Numbered from the stretch's first letter, positions 36,501-45,349 are shown. The stretch is DNA of 64,000 nt from CAHJXG01 sp964235485 (GCA_964235485.1 CAXSAZ010000018.1:12662-76661), one strand, 5' to 3'. Notes: a model not told the origin generated them from the letters alone. Numbers and translations are program-made.

Positions 36501-38419
36501 TGGCGCTGCCGCGTTTCCTGGCGCCGGGGGACCGGGCGGACACGCTGGCGTCGCTGCACAATACGGATGGACCGGCGGGCGATTACCGCCTGGCCTTGAC
36601 CGCCGGCGGCGCGGTCCGGCTGCCGGGGTTGCAGGGTGAGGATATCCACCTGGACGCGGGCGAGCGGCGCGAAGTCCGGGTGGCGCTGGAAGGCGTGGAG
36701 GTGGGGATTGGGCACCTGAGGGCGGTGCTGACGGGGCCGGGCGGGATGCAGGTCGAGCATGGATGGGACATCGCGGTGCGCTCGCCCCATGCGGACTTGG
36801 TGCTCAGCCAAACGGACACGCAGCGGCCCGGCGAAACCTACACGGTCGATCCGGCGATGCTGGCTGCGTTCGTGCCGGGCAGCGCGCAGGTCACGGTCGG
36901 ATACTCGGCGGATGGGCTGCTGGACGTGCCGGGGCTGCTGCAATCGCTCTACGCTTATCCGTACGGGTGCACGGAGCAGTTGGCGTCGAGCGCGTTGCCG
37001 CTGCTGTATTTCAACGATGCCCGGCTGCTGGGCCGTCCGGCCGGCGACCCGGCGCTGCGCCAGCGGGTGCAGACGGCCATCGACACGATGGTCAACCGCC
37101 AGGATGCCGGGGGGCGGTTCGGGTTGTGGCGCGCGGGGGACGGCGCGGGGTCGGTGTGGCTGAACGTGTATGCGCTCGACTTCCTTCTGCGGGCGCGGGA
37201 CGCCGGGTTCGACGTGCCTGGCCGGGTCACGGGGGCGTCGGCGCAGTGGATCGACCGGCATTTGGACGGTGACGCGGCCGACCTCGGCAGCGTCCATTCG
37301 GAGCCGGCGCCGCCGACGCGCGCCTATGCGGCGTATGTGCTGGCGCGCACCGACCGGATCGACCCGGCGCGGCTGCGCGAGCTGGCCGGCGGGCTGGAAT
37401 GGGGCAAAGCCGATGGGCGACCCGTCGCGGTGTCGTGGCGCGATGTGGGGCTGGCCTCGCCGCTGTCGCTGGCGGAGCTGGCGGGCGCGCAATCGCTGAT
37501 GGGCATGGCGGCGGCGTCGGATGCGACCTTCGCGCTGGCCGTCGCCAACCTGGACGCCCCGGCGGTGCCGGACTGGTGGCGGGCTGCGTTCTTCTGGACG
37601 CCGCTGCGGGACGAGGCGGGCGTGCTGGCGGTGGCCGCCGAGACCGGCCACGACGCGGTGGTGGCCTCGCTGCTGAACCGGCTGCGCCGGGCGAACCTGG
37701 CGCCGGAACGGATGAACACGCAGGAAAAGGCCTGGCTGCTTTCGGCCGCCCACGCCTTGGCGCGCTGGGGCGGCAGCCGGTCGTTGTCGGTCGATGGCGC
37801 CCCGGCGCAGGCGGTGGCGTTGCCCTATGCGGTGTCGCCCTCCGCAGACCATGTTGCGCGCGGGGCCAGCGTGCGCAATGCCGGCGACGGGCCGGTGTTC
37901 CGCACCGTCACCGTGCGCGGCGCTCCGACGGCCGACCCGGGGGCGATGGCGAACGGGTTCTCAATCCATCGGCAGGCGCTGACGCTGAACGGCGACCCGC
38001 TGGACGACAGCGGGCTGCGGCAAACCGACCGCTTCCTCGTGGTGCTGACCGGCGCTGCGGAGGGCGACGAGTTCCGCCGCGTCGTGGTGAGCGACCTGCT
38101 GCCGGCCGGGCTGGAGATCGAAGCGCCGGTGCTGCGGGAGGACAGCTACCCGTTCCTGGGGCAGCTCACCGGGCTGCGCGCGCATGAGGAGCGGGACGAC
38201 CGGTTCGTGGCGGCGTTCGACCTGGGGCGCGACGAAGACAGGCCGCTCGACCGGGACCGGGCCGGCGCGTTGGACGCGGGCAGCTTCCGGGTGGCCTACG
38301 TGGTGCGCGCGGTGACGCCGGGGCGCTTCGTGCAGCCGGAAACGGTGGTGCAGGACATGTACCGGCCGGACGTGATGGCGCGGACGGCGGCCCGTCAAAC
38401 CGAGGTGGCGCCGCGGTGA
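33509..38419 (+). CDS. Bacterial alpha-2-macroglobulin (YfhM type)
   Basis: A 1636-residue secreted protein, about the size of E. coli YfhM (1653). The GTG start at 33509, with a CGGGAG ribosome site, gives a normal signal peptide (ending AARAES); an ATG at 33461 is an alternative. Macroglobulin domains fill the first 900 residues, including EAYVYTDRGIYRPGETV. The thioester motif GCTEQ (Cys1154-Gln1157) is intact, followed by the alpha-alpha barrel complement-like domain. The protein traps proteases that reach the periplasm by covalent capture. The stop overlaps the start of the penicillin-binding protein 1C gene, the conserved partner that repairs peptidoglycan. Confidence 0.93.
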   Translation: MFNRIAVTSIVVAATIGAARAESARHSILSAVPDVSGDTARGCLVLAKPVAAEADRPASDYVAVKPAVRASIEARGDQICVSGLAYGARYSLTLRAGLAFADGGRQGADETAELDVPDRDPTVAVGGRGWILPRQGSTGVTVQTINVARVRVRVLRVSERRLTAGMAADGERTARPDPAKQSFMLYELRNLVASKATEVWSGTMQANPGRNQTVETAFPLAGIVDPAKPGAFIVLAEDAASPPVALTRPDGQWDPEEDRIAIAGHWVLSTDLGLSTMWGLDGLRVGVRSLGSAAAMPGVRLQLLSVAQDVLGEAATTAEGEAVFPPGLLRGRNAAVPSVVLARTDAGDMAVQELGGPAFDLSDRGAEGRVSPGPVEAYVYTDRGIYRPGETVQVMALLRQRGLAAVDDAGLMLVLRRPDGVEASRTTLPPAPASGFQRSLALAASAAQGNWTVEAYLDPSLPAVGRATVAVQDFVPQQLAVTLTGPGQPLAPGARLTAAIAGRFLYGAPAAGLHAEGTVTLVRDEHPVADAAGYSFGDPNEAVPDAVQVLQLPDADAAGQVAVDAALKLPGGIASPLRAVLDAGLTEPGGRAVRDSVSVPLRNHPVLVGLRPMFSGRVNAGDSSQFDVRAFAADGQPVARPGLQWRMVRLTPHWNWWRPEAGRGGWLFHQYTTEDDIAHGTLDVAADGPARLERVLEWGNYRLVVSDRDSGAASSAAFAVGWGARPDATDVPDQLEVAADRAVAAVGQAVRVHVRGPFAGPARVVVESAGRVLERRDLALSADGGTVDLVASADWGPGVHVLAEAFRPLAAAAGAHDPVRAMGLAWVATDPAPHTLAVSVASPAITAPRRAVPVAVHVAGAHGRAFVTLSAVDEGILQLTRFATPDPVAALLGRTRFGLDLRDSYGRLLVGQAGAGALREGGDDGAALGGGGLPVTTTRVVALFQGPVELDMQGNATVTLDLPDFAGELRLMAVAYDREAAGHAEARMTVRDPVVAEMALPRFLAPGDRADTLASLHNTDGPAGDYRLALTAGGAVRLPGLQGEDIHLDAGERREVRVALEGVEVGIGHLRAVLTGPGGMQVEHGWDIAVRSPHADLVLSQTDTQRPGETYTVDPAMLAAFVPGSAQVTVGYSADGLLDVPGLLQSLYAYPYGCTEQLASSALPLLYFNDARLLGRPAGDPALRQRVQTAIDTMVNRQDAGGRFGLWRAGDGAGSVWLNVYALDFLLRARDAGFDVPGRVTGASAQWIDRHLDGDAADLGSVHSEPAPPTRAYAAYVLARTDRIDPARLRELAGGLEWGKADGRPVAVSWRDVGLASPLSLAELAGAQSLMGMAAASDATFALAVANLDAPAVPDWWRAAFFWTPLRDEAGVLAVAAETGHDAVVASLLNRLRRANLAPERMNTQEKAWLLSAAHALARWGGSRSLSVDGAPAQAVALPYAVSPSADHVARGASVRNAGDGPVFRTVTVRGAPTADPGAMANGFSIHRQALTLNGDPLDDSGLRQTDRFLVVLTGAAEGDEFRRVVVSDLLPAGLEIEAPVLREDSYPFLGQLTGLRAHEERDDRFVAAFDLGRDEDRPLDRDRAGALDAGSFRVAYVVRAVTPGRFVQPETVVQDMYRPDVMARTAARQTEVAPR

Positions 38420-40359
38420 GATGGCGGCGCCTGGCCTGGCTGGCGCCGGCGCTGCTCGTGGCGTCGGCGCTGGCCCTGGACCGGGCGTTCCCGCCGGACA
38501 TGGGGCGGGCGGGACGGCTTTCCGCGGAGCTGCGCGATGCCTCGGGGCGGGTGCTGAACCTGCGGGCGGCGTCGGACGGCGCGATCCGGCTGGCGGTGGC
38601 GCCGGCGCAGGTGGGGCGGGACATCGTGCCCCTGCTGCTGGCGCGGGAGGACCGGCGGTTCTGGATGGTGCCCGGGGTCGATCCGTTGGCGCTGATGCGC
38701 GCCGCGGGGCAGGCGGTCCGCCACGGGCGGGTCGTGTCGGGCGGGTCCACAATCGCGATGCAGGTCGCCCGGCTGCTGGAGCCGCATCCGCGCACGCTGG
38801 GGGGCAAGGCGCACGACATCCTGCGCGCATTGCAGTTGCAGGCGCGGCTGGGGCCGGACGAGATCCTGCGGCTTTACCTGACGCTGGCGCCGATGGGCGG
38901 CAACGTCGAGGGCTTCCGGGCGGCGTCGCTGCTGTATTTCGGCTGCGAGCCAGCCGCTTTGACGCGGTCGCAGGCGGCCCTGCTGGTGTCGCTGCCGCAA
39001 AGCCCGGCGCGGCGGCGGCCGGACCGCTTTCCGGACGCCGCTTGGCGCGGCGCGGCGCGGGTGCTGGCAACGGCGGCGGACCCGGCGCCGGTTGTGCCGA
39101 CGGCGGTTCGGCCATGGGCGCTCCCGGCCCTCGCGCGGCACTTGGCCGCGGCACATTCCGGCAGCACGAACACCACGCTGGACGCGGACCTGCAGCGGGA
39201 GGTTGAGGCCTTGGCGGCGCGGGAAGCCGCCTGGCTGGGACCGGATGCCAACATGGCGATGGTGGTGATCCGCAACGAGGACCGCGCGGTGCTGGCCTAT
39301 CTCGGCGGCACGCGGTTCTTCGGGCCGGCCGGCGCCGTGGACATGGTGCGGGCGCCGCGCTCGCCCGGCTCGGCGCTGAAGCCGTTCATCTACGGGATGG
39401 CGTTCGATAACGGCCTGGCGCTGCCCGAAACGCCGCTGGATGCCGGGCCGCTGCGGTTGGGCTTCTATGCGCCGCGCGACTTCGACCGCGCGGAGCATGG
39501 CACGGTGACGGCGGCGGAGGCGCTGCGGCAATCGCTCAACCGGCCGGCGGTCCGGCTGCTGGCGCGGATCGGGCCTGCCGTGTTCGCCGGGCGGCTCGCG
39601 GCCGGGGCGCGGCTGCGGTTGCCGCGTGGCGCTGGGGCGTCGGCGGCGCTGGCGCTGGGCGGCGGCGGGATCAGCTTGTTCGACTTGGCCGGGCTTTACG
39701 CCGACCTGGCGAGCGGCGGCGCGGTGGTGGCGCCGCATGTGGTCGGGGCGTCTGCGGCGCCCGGGACGCCGCCGCGTCTGTTCAGCCGCCGCGCTGCCGG
39801 CGCCGTCGCCGGCATCCTCCGCGGCCAGCCTGCGCCGCCGGGCGTCGCGCCCGATCCGGGGCACCCGGTCGGCTACAAGACGGGAACGTCGTATGGCCAC
39901 CGGGATTCGTGGGCCGCGGGGTTCACGCCGGCCTACACGGTGGTGGTCTGGGTCGGCCGTCCCGACAACACGCCGCGGCCGGGCGCGACCGGGGTGGAAA
40001 CGGCCGGGCCGATCCTGTTCCGCGCCTTCGGCCTGCTGCCGGCGGAGGAACCGGCGGACGACGCGGCGGGGATGGCCGACCCGCCCCGCTTGGCCCCGGC
40101 GCTGAGCCGCCGCGCGCCGCGTGCGCCGCTGCGGATCATGTTCCCGCCGGGCGACGTGGAGTTGGCGTTCGCGCCGTCAGCCCCGATTGGCCTACACGCG
40201 GCGGGCGGCACGCCGCCCTACCGATGGATGGCGGACGGCGTGCCGCTGCCGGAGCGCCGCCCGCTTTGGACACCTTCTGGCCCTGGTTTCGCGCACCTCA
40301 CGGTTGTTGATGGGGCGGGCGCATCGGCTTCTGCCGATGTCAGGCTGGTGCGCGAGTGA
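38416..40359 (+). CDS. pbpC: Penicillin-binding protein 1C
   Basis: A 647-residue bifunctional peptidoglycan synthase. After an N-terminal membrane anchor (about residues 6-22), the glycosyltransferase domain carries the catalytic Glu78 in REDRRF and GGSTIAMQ. The transpeptidase domain has Ser319-x-x-Lys322 in SPGSALKPF, SLN, and KTGTS. A C-terminal BiPBP_C-like domain follows (PPYRWMADGVPLP). It is shorter than the E. coli protein (about 770). The GTG start overlaps the macroglobulin stop (GTGA), so the two are co-translated. This conserved pair defends and repairs the cell wall after attack. Confidence 0.94.
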   Translation: MRWRRLAWLAPALLVASALALDRAFPPDMGRAGRLSAELRDASGRVLNLRAASDGAIRLAVAPAQVGRDIVPLLLAREDRRFWMVPGVDPLALMRAAGQAVRHGRVVSGGSTIAMQVARLLEPHPRTLGGKAHDILRALQLQARLGPDEILRLYLTLAPMGGNVEGFRAASLLYFGCEPAALTRSQAALLVSLPQSPARRRPDRFPDAAWRGAARVLATAADPAPVVPTAVRPWALPALARHLAAAHSGSTNTTLDADLQREVEALAAREAAWLGPDANMAMVVIRNEDRAVLAYLGGTRFFGPAGAVDMVRAPRSPGSALKPFIYGMAFDNGLALPETPLDAGPLRLGFYAPRDFDRAEHGTVTAAEALRQSLNRPAVRLLARIGPAVFAGRLAAGARLRLPRGAGASAALALGGGGISLFDLAGLYADLASGGAVVAPHVVGASAAPGTPPRLFSRRAAGAVAGILRGQPAPPGVAPDPGHPVGYKTGTSYGHRDSWAAGFTPAYTVVVWVGRPDNTPRPGATGVETAGPILFRAFGLLPAEEPADDAAGMADPPRLAPALSRRAPRAPLRIMFPPGDVELAFAPSAPIGLHAAGGTPPYRWMADGVPLPERRPLWTPSGPGFAHLTVVDGAGASASADVRLVRE

Positions 40360-41038
40360 GCGGCGGCGCCACTCGGCCCTTTCTCCGATGTCCGACAGTT
40401 ATCGCAGCCGATAACTTCACATCGCGGCATCGTGCATCGTTGGTCTGCAACGAGGTCGGATCGAAACCGCCCGTTGCCCGGCCAGGGACGCGATAAGCGA
40501 ACCTGGTCCTTGCAGGGCTATGCGTCCACGGCGGCAAAGACCGGTCGGGCTTGAGGGGGAAGGGCGGGGTGAGTCTGTGTAGCCTATGCCGCTGGAATGC
40601 GGGCCGCCCCCACCGTTGCCGTGTTGAAAGCATGACATCGGACCTGCTTCCTCCCTGCCGACGCGCCCGGTCGGCTGGCGGAGGGGGCCGGCCGGGTTGC
40701 GGCCCGTGACACCCTGGCACCCGGCAAGCAGGCGGCCCCCTCCGCGGTGCCAAGCGGCCGGGCTGAGCGGCAATCATTGCGCATTGGATAACGATCCCAG
40801 CGACAGCATCGGACGCGCGGCGCAGACCGTCGCAGGACGGTGCAGCTTGTGAAGCGTCGCTGCCCCGCTTGCCAGTTGCAGTCTTCAAGGCCTGCCGGCT
40901 GTGCCGCCGCGCCCTGCCCGTCCTGGCGGGTGGCGCTTGATTTATTTGGTCAAGTTGCCTTACTTCTTTCACGGCCTGGGTTGCAACACCGCCGCAATGG
41001 CAGGAACAAGACAGGGCATCGCAAGCAGGGGAGGCGGC
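40360..41038. other. Long intergenic region after pbpC
   Basis: No credible gene was found on either strand; open frames here have arginine/proline-rich translations typical of chance frames in GC-rich DNA. Near the pbpC end lies a perfect palindrome (listed separately). The last 100 bases before the next gene include an AT-richer stretch (TTGATTTATTTGGTCAAG near 40938) that may be its promoter region, and a GGGGAGG ribosome site at 41027-41036. Confidence 0.5.
40398..40415. promoter_or_regulatory. Palindrome after pbpC, possible operator
   Basis: A perfect inverted repeat GTTATCG-CAGC-CGATAAC, 38 bases after the pbpC stop. The arms are too short and no T run follows, so a terminator is unlikely. 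The AT-rich arms in this GC-rich region and the symmetric layout resemble a repressor site. The regulator is unknown. Confidence 0.4.
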
Positions 41039-43330
41039 ATGGGACACGCATTCGACGGGCGGCGGGAGGATGGCAGGCTCGTCACCGGGGCCGGCCGCTA
41101 CACCGCCGACTGGGACAAGGCGGGGCAGGCCCATGCGGCGTTCCTGCGCGCGGACCGCGCCCATGCCCGCATCGTGAGCCTGGACCTGGACGCCGCCCGC
41201 GCCGCGCCCGGCGTGCTCGCCGTGCTCACCGGGGCCGATATGGAAGCGGCCGGCTACACGCGCGGCCAAGCCTTCATGCTGCTCAAGGGGCCGGGCGAGC
41301 CGCTCCGCAGCCCCAAGTCCCCTGCGCTGGCCCAGGGCCGGGTGCGGTTCGTGGGCGAGCCGGTCGCGCTGGTGGTGGCCGAAACCGCCCACGCCGCGCA
41401 GGACGCGGCGGAGCTGATCGTGATCGACTACGACACGTTCGAGGCCGTCGCCGACGCCCGGGCCGCCCTCCTGCCCGGCGCGCCGCAACTGCACGAGAGC
41501 GTGCCGGGCAACCTTTGCTTCGCCTTCGAGTACGGCGACGAGGCCGCGACCGACGCCGCCTTCGCGGGCGCCGCCCATGTCGTGCGGCTGCAGCAGGAAA
41601 GCGCCCGGGTCGTCGGCAACCCGATAGAGCCCAAGGCCGCGCTGCTGGCCTGGGACGGCGACGTGCTGGAGATGTGGAGCAGCAGCCAGGGCATGACCGG
41701 CATGAGGCAAAGCCTTTCGGCGCTGACCGGCGTGCCCACGGAGCGCATCCGCGTCCACGCGCAGGATGTCGGCGGCGCTTTCGGCATCCGCGGCCATGCG
41801 TATCCCGAGTATGCCGCGCTCGCCTTGGCGTCCCGGCAGGTCGGGCGGCCGGTGAAATGGGTCGCAAGCCGGTCGGAAACCTTTCTCAGCGACTTCCACG
41901 GCCGCGCCGTCTCCATGCAGGCCGAGTTGGCGCTGGACGCGGAAGGCCGCTTCCTGGGCATCCGGCAGGACTGGGTGTGCGACGTGGGCGCGCACCCCTC
42001 GGCCGCCGGGGCGGCGACCAACACGCTCAACGCCTGCCTGATGGCCACGGGGGCTTACCGCATCCCGGCGGCGTTCGGACGCACGCGGCTTGCGGTCACC
42101 AACACGGTGCCGATCACCGCCTATCGCGGCGCCGGGCGGCCCGATGCGGCCTTGGTCGTCGAGCGCCTGGTGGACGAGGCCGCCGCGCAGACCGGGATGG
42201 ACCGGCTGGACCTGCGGCGCCGCAACTTCATTCCCCGCGACGCCTTCCCCTACAAGCTCGCCGCCGCGCCGATGCCGATCTCCTATGACAGCGCGGACTT
42301 CCCGGCCTTGCTGCAGGCGGCCGTCGCCGAGGCGGATTGGGACGGGTTCGCCGCGCGCCGCGCCGAGGCCGCCGCCCGGGGCAAGCTGCGCGGCATCGGC
42401 TGCGCCGTGTTCATCGAGCCAGCGGGCGGCGTGTCGCCCACGGACGAGGCGATGCTGACCTTCGGGGAGGACGGTTCCATCCTGCTGCACGAGGTCGCCG
42501 TTTCGTCCGGCCAGGGGCATGAAACGGTGTTTCCCGAGCTGGTCGGCCGGGCGCTCGGCATCGACCCGGCCCGCATCGCCCTGCGCGCCGGCCGGGCCGA
42601 CGGGCCGGCGCTGAAGGGCGGCGGCGCGTTCGGGTCGCGCAGCCTGATGTCGATGGGGTCGGTGAGCGTGGAAGCGGCGGGCCTGGCGATCCGGAAGGGC
42701 CTGGCCCTCGCCTCCGACGCCTTGGAAGCGGCGCAGGCTGACATCGCCTATGCGGACGGCCTGTTCACCATTGCGGGGACCGACCGCTCGGTCAGCCTTG
42801 CCGAGTTGGCCCGCCGCCACCCCGGCGCGCTCGACAGCCGCGCGGAGCTGCCCGCGCCGATGGCCTTCCCGTCCGGCGCGCACGTGGCCGAGGTGGAGAT
42901 CGACCCGGACACGGGGATCACCGACCTCGTGCGCTACGTGTCCATCGACGATTGCGGCACGGTGGTGAACGAAACCCTGGTCGAGGGCCAGATCTGGGGC
43001 GGGCTGCTGCAAGGGCTGGGCCAGGTGTTCGGCGAGGTATGCCTTTACGGCGAGGACGGCCAGCTCCTGAGCGGCAGCTTCATGGACTACGCCATGCCGC
43101 GGGCCGACCTTGCCAAGCACGTGACGATCCACTCGGCGCCGGTTCCCTCGCCGACCAACCAGCTCGGCGCCAAGGGCGTGGGCGAGGCCGGCACGGTCGG
43201 CTCGCTGCCCACCGCGATGAACGCCGTGATGGACGCGCTGCGCAGCCAAGGCGTGGCGCACCTGGACATGCCGGCGTCGCCCCATCGCGTGTGGCGGGCG
43301 TTGCAGGCCGGCGCGGCGGCGCAGCCATGA
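41039..43330 (+). CDS. Molybdopterin-dependent hydroxylase large subunit (CoxL/XdhB family)
   Basis: A 763-residue molybdenum-binding subunit of the xanthine dehydrogenase/CO dehydrogenase family. The N-terminal aldehyde oxidase a/b hammerhead domain opens with DGRLVTGAGRYTADW and contains VRFVGEPVALVVAET. Molybdopterin motifs include DVGGAFGIRG, AYRGAGRPDAAL, SGQGHE and, near the C-terminus, KGVGEAGTVG with the catalytic Glu. The usual FAD-binding and 2Fe-2S subunits are not adjacent. The position just ahead of an iron-alcohol dehydrogenase remnant suggests an aldehyde- or N-heterocycle-oxidising role. The start at 41039 follows GGGGAGG. Confidence 0.9.
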   Translation: MGHAFDGRREDGRLVTGAGRYTADWDKAGQAHAAFLRADRAHARIVSLDLDAARAAPGVLAVLTGADMEAAGYTRGQAFMLLKGPGEPLRSPKSPALAQGRVRFVGEPVALVVAETAHAAQDAAELIVIDYDTFEAVADARAALLPGAPQLHESVPGNLCFAFEYGDEAATDAAFAGAAHVVRLQQESARVVGNPIEPKAALLAWDGDVLEMWSSSQGMTGMRQSLSALTGVPTERIRVHAQDVGGAFGIRGHAYPEYAALALASRQVGRPVKWVASRSETFLSDFHGRAVSMQAELALDAEGRFLGIRQDWVCDVGAHPSAAGAATNTLNACLMATGAYRIPAAFGRTRLAVTNTVPITAYRGAGRPDAALVVERLVDEAAAQTGMDRLDLRRRNFIPRDAFPYKLAAAPMPISYDSADFPALLQAAVAEADWDGFAARRAEAAARGKLRGIGCAVFIEPAGGVSPTDEAMLTFGEDGSILLHEVAVSSGQGHETVFPELVGRALGIDPARIALRAGRADGPALKGGGAFGSRSLMSMGSVSVEAAGLAIRKGLALASDALEAAQADIAYADGLFTIAGTDRSVSLAELARRHPGALDSRAELPAPMAFPSGAHVAEVEIDPDTGITDLVRYVSIDDCGTVVNETLVEGQIWGGLLQGLGQVFGEVCLYGEDGQLLSGSFMDYAMPRADLAKHVTIHSAPVPSPTNQLGAKGVGEAGTVGSLPTAMNAVMDALRSQGVAHLDMPASPHRVWRALQAGAAAQP

Positions 43331-43568
43331 CGGCGGCGGCGCCGCTGCCCCTGCCACGCCTGGTGTTCGGCGCCGGGGCGCTGTCGGCCCTGCCCGGCGA
43401 GCTTGCATGGCTCGGCGTCCGCCGGCCGCTGCTGTTGAGCGACCGTGGGCTGGAACGGGCCGGAGCCGTCGCGGCGGCGCTCCGGCCCGCAGCCCGTTCA
43501 ACGCCGCAAGCCCTTACAGGCCCACCTCCGAGGAGTACCGGGCGATCCTGCAGGCGCTGCTCGCCTGA
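43327..43568 (+). pseudogene. Iron-containing alcohol dehydrogenase, internal deletion
   Basis: The ATG overlaps the stop of the molybdenum hydroxylase gene (ATGA). About 55 residues match the N-terminus of iron-containing alcohol dehydrogenases/maleylacetate reductases: PRLVFGAGALSALPGELAWL, then GVRRPLLLSDRGLERAGAV. The sequence then breaks, and in another frame reads NAASPYRPTSEEYRAILQAL and stops at 43566-43568, a typical C-terminal end of the same family. Some 300 residues with the NAD and iron sites are missing, so the product cannot work. The surviving ends show that a single internal deletion occurred. Confidence 0.7.
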
Positions 43569-43643
43569 CCGCGGCCACGAAGGCCGCCGTTGAACCCTGC
43601 CGGCCGCCGCGCTACGGCATCGCCGCGTCATGGATGATGGAGC

Positions 43644-44600
43644 GTGAGGGTGTCGGGACTGGCCATGTCGTGGCGGACGGAAAACGTCGGGCGCGTCCTG
43701 TTCTCGGCGGCCGACCGGTTCGTGCGCGAGAAGCTGCGCCACGTGAACGAGGGCGGGGCCGTTGCCGTGACGGAGGTGCAGATGGCCCTGTTCCAGAACC
43801 TGGACCTGGACGGCACCCGCCTCACGGCCATCGCCGCGCGGGCCAGCATGACGAAGCAGGGCATGATGGAGCTGGTGGACAAGGCGGCGTTGCTCGGCCT
43901 CGTCGAGCGCCGGCCCGACGCCGGCGACCGCCGTGCCAAGTTCATCCATTTCACGCCGGACGGCCTGCTTCTGCTCGACCGGCTGCGCCAAGGCGTGGCC
44001 CAAGCGGAATGCGGCCTGGCCGCCGCGACCGGCAGCGCCTTTGTCGGCGAGATGAAGCAGAAGCTGGCCGCCTACGTCGCTGAAACCGATCCGGGGCCTG
44101 CCGAGGAACGCCTGGCGGACGCGAACGCGGCCTGGCGGACGCGGAGCGTGGGCCGCGTGCTGTCCACGGCCACGCGGGTGTTTGTCCGCGACATGCTGCA
44201 CCAAGCGCAGGACGGGGGCTTCGAGGTGGTCGAGGAGGTGCAGCTCGCCTTGTTCCGCAACCTCGACCTCGACGGCACCCGGCTGACAACGGTTGCCGCG
44301 CGCGCCAGGATGACCAAGCAGGCGATGCTGGAGCTGGTCAACAAGGCTGAGGCGTTCGAGCTGGTGGAGCGCCGACCCGATCCCCTGGACCAGCGCGCCA
44401 AGCTCATCGCCTTCACCCCTGCTGGCCGCATGATGCTCGAACGGCTGGGTGCCGGGATCGCCCGGGCGGAGCGGCGCATGGCCCGGCTGACTGGCGAGGC
44501 TTTTCTCCCGGAGATGAAGGCGAGGCTCGTCGCCTATGTCGGGTCCGACCGTTCAGTCGATGCCGGTGCGCCCGAGCTTGCCCCGCTCGAACAGGCTTAG
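43644..44600 (+). CDS. Tandem MarR-like winged-helix protein (fused duplication)
   Basis: A 318-residue protein made of two homologous units, residues 10-145 and 164-299, exactly 154 residues apart with no gaps; by hand count about 81 of 136 positions are identical. Each unit has a winged helix region (TRLTAIAARASMTKQGMMELV in the first half, split here) and a wing with ERRPD-x-x-D-x-RAK. MarR proteins act as dimers, so this looks like a single-chain dimer that could bind an asymmetric site or two ligands. GTG at 43644 has an upstream GGAG; ATG at 43665 is an alternative. Its target is unknown. The 3' end overlaps the convergent Crp/Fnr gene by four bases. Confidence 0.8.
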   Translation: MRVSGLAMSWRTENVGRVLFSAADRFVREKLRHVNEGGAVAVTEVQMALFQNLDLDGTRLTAIAARASMTKQGMMELVDKAALLGLVERRPDAGDRRAKFIHFTPDGLLLLDRLRQGVAQAECGLAAATGSAFVGEMKQKLAAYVAETDPGPAEERLADANAAWRTRSVGRVLSTATRVFVRDMLHQAQDGGFEVVEEVQLALFRNLDLDGTRLTTVAARARMTKQAMLELVNKAEAFELVERRPDPLDQRAKLIAFTPAGRMMLERLGAGIARAERRMARLTGEAFLPEMKARLVAYVGSDRSVDAGAPELAPLEQA

Positions 44601-45349
44601 CAGCCGCCGACGCCGCCCGACGCGTTCGACGCGCCCGCGCCGCCGCCGAGGAACAAATAGGCGGGATCGAATCCGCCCGCGGCCTGCAGGCCCGGCGGAT
44701 CGGCGATGGTGACCTGTTCGTCATCCGAGGTGATCAACCCTTCGCCGTGCAGGCGCCGCAGCGTGCGGTTGACGTGCACGACGGACAGCCCGAGCGCGTC
44801 GGCGATCTCCGCGGGCGGGATCGGCAGCATGCCGCCGCCATCCTCGGCCAGCCCAACCGCTTGGAGGCGCTGCAGCACCTCGCACAGCATGTGCGCGATC
44901 CGCCCGCGCGCCGTGCGGCGGCCGATGTTGAGCAGCCAGGTTTGGAAAACGGCGGCGTCCACCAGCGTGCCGCGCCACAAAGCGCGCGCAACCGCCGGCC
45001 GGGCCTCAAGCCAATCCGCCAGCACCTCGTGCGGCAGCGTCGCCACCATGCACGGGGTCAGGGTGGCGACGGCATGGTCCGCGCGGCCCAGCAGGAAGCC
45101 GTGCAGGTCGCACAGGTCGCCCGGAAGCTCGAAGCTCATGATCTGCCGCTGCCCGTCGTCCAGCGTGCGGTGGCGGTAGGCGAACCCTTGCAGGATCAGT
45201 TGGCATTCCGTGGGGGAGTCGCCTTCGCGCACCAGGGCACGGCCGGCGCCCACCCGCCGCGTGCGCCCGGTGGCCAGCTCCAGCGCCCGCTTGTCCCGGT
45301 CGGGCAAAGGGCCGAACGCTTCCAGCTTGCGGATGAACGGGGTGGACAT
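44597..45349 (-). CDS. Crp/Fnr family transcriptional regulator
   Basis: A 250-residue regulator. The cyclic-nucleotide-type beta-roll covers residues 30-120 (LVREGDSPTECQLILQG, then FELPGDLCDL). The winged HTH is PPAEIADALGLSVVHVNRTL near residue 185. No Fnr-type Cys cluster is present, so it is not an oxygen sensor of the classic type; a Gly-rich tail ends in Cys. It is divergent from the LOV photoreceptor gene and may co-regulate with it. This subgroup is common in Acetobacteraceae and Rhizobiales with unknown ligands. Confidence 0.88.
   Translation of the reverse strand: MSTPFIRKLEAFGPLPDRDKRALELATGRTRRVGAGRALVREGDSPTECQLILQGFAYRHRTLDDGQRQIMSFELPGDLCDLHGFLLGRADHAVATLTPCMVATLPHEVLADWLEARPAVARALWRGTLVDAAVFQTWLLNIGRRTARGRIAHMLCEVLQRLQAVGLAEDGGGMLPIPPAEIADALGLSVVHVNRTLRRLHGEGLITSDDEQVTIADPPGLQAAGGFDPAYLFLGGGAGASNASGGVGGC

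Noticed and set aside
35231..37852. Long open frame antisense to the alpha-2-macroglobulin gene
   Set aside because: It lies wholly within a gene with an intact thioester motif and shows no domain.
40417..40784. Small minus-strand ORFs in the long gap after pbpC
   Set aside because: No ribosome site, and translations are low-complexity Arg/Pro/Gly sequences.
40340..43501. Long open frame antisense to the molybdenum hydroxylase gene
   Set aside because: Same composition effect; it crosses gene boundaries and has no recognisable family features.
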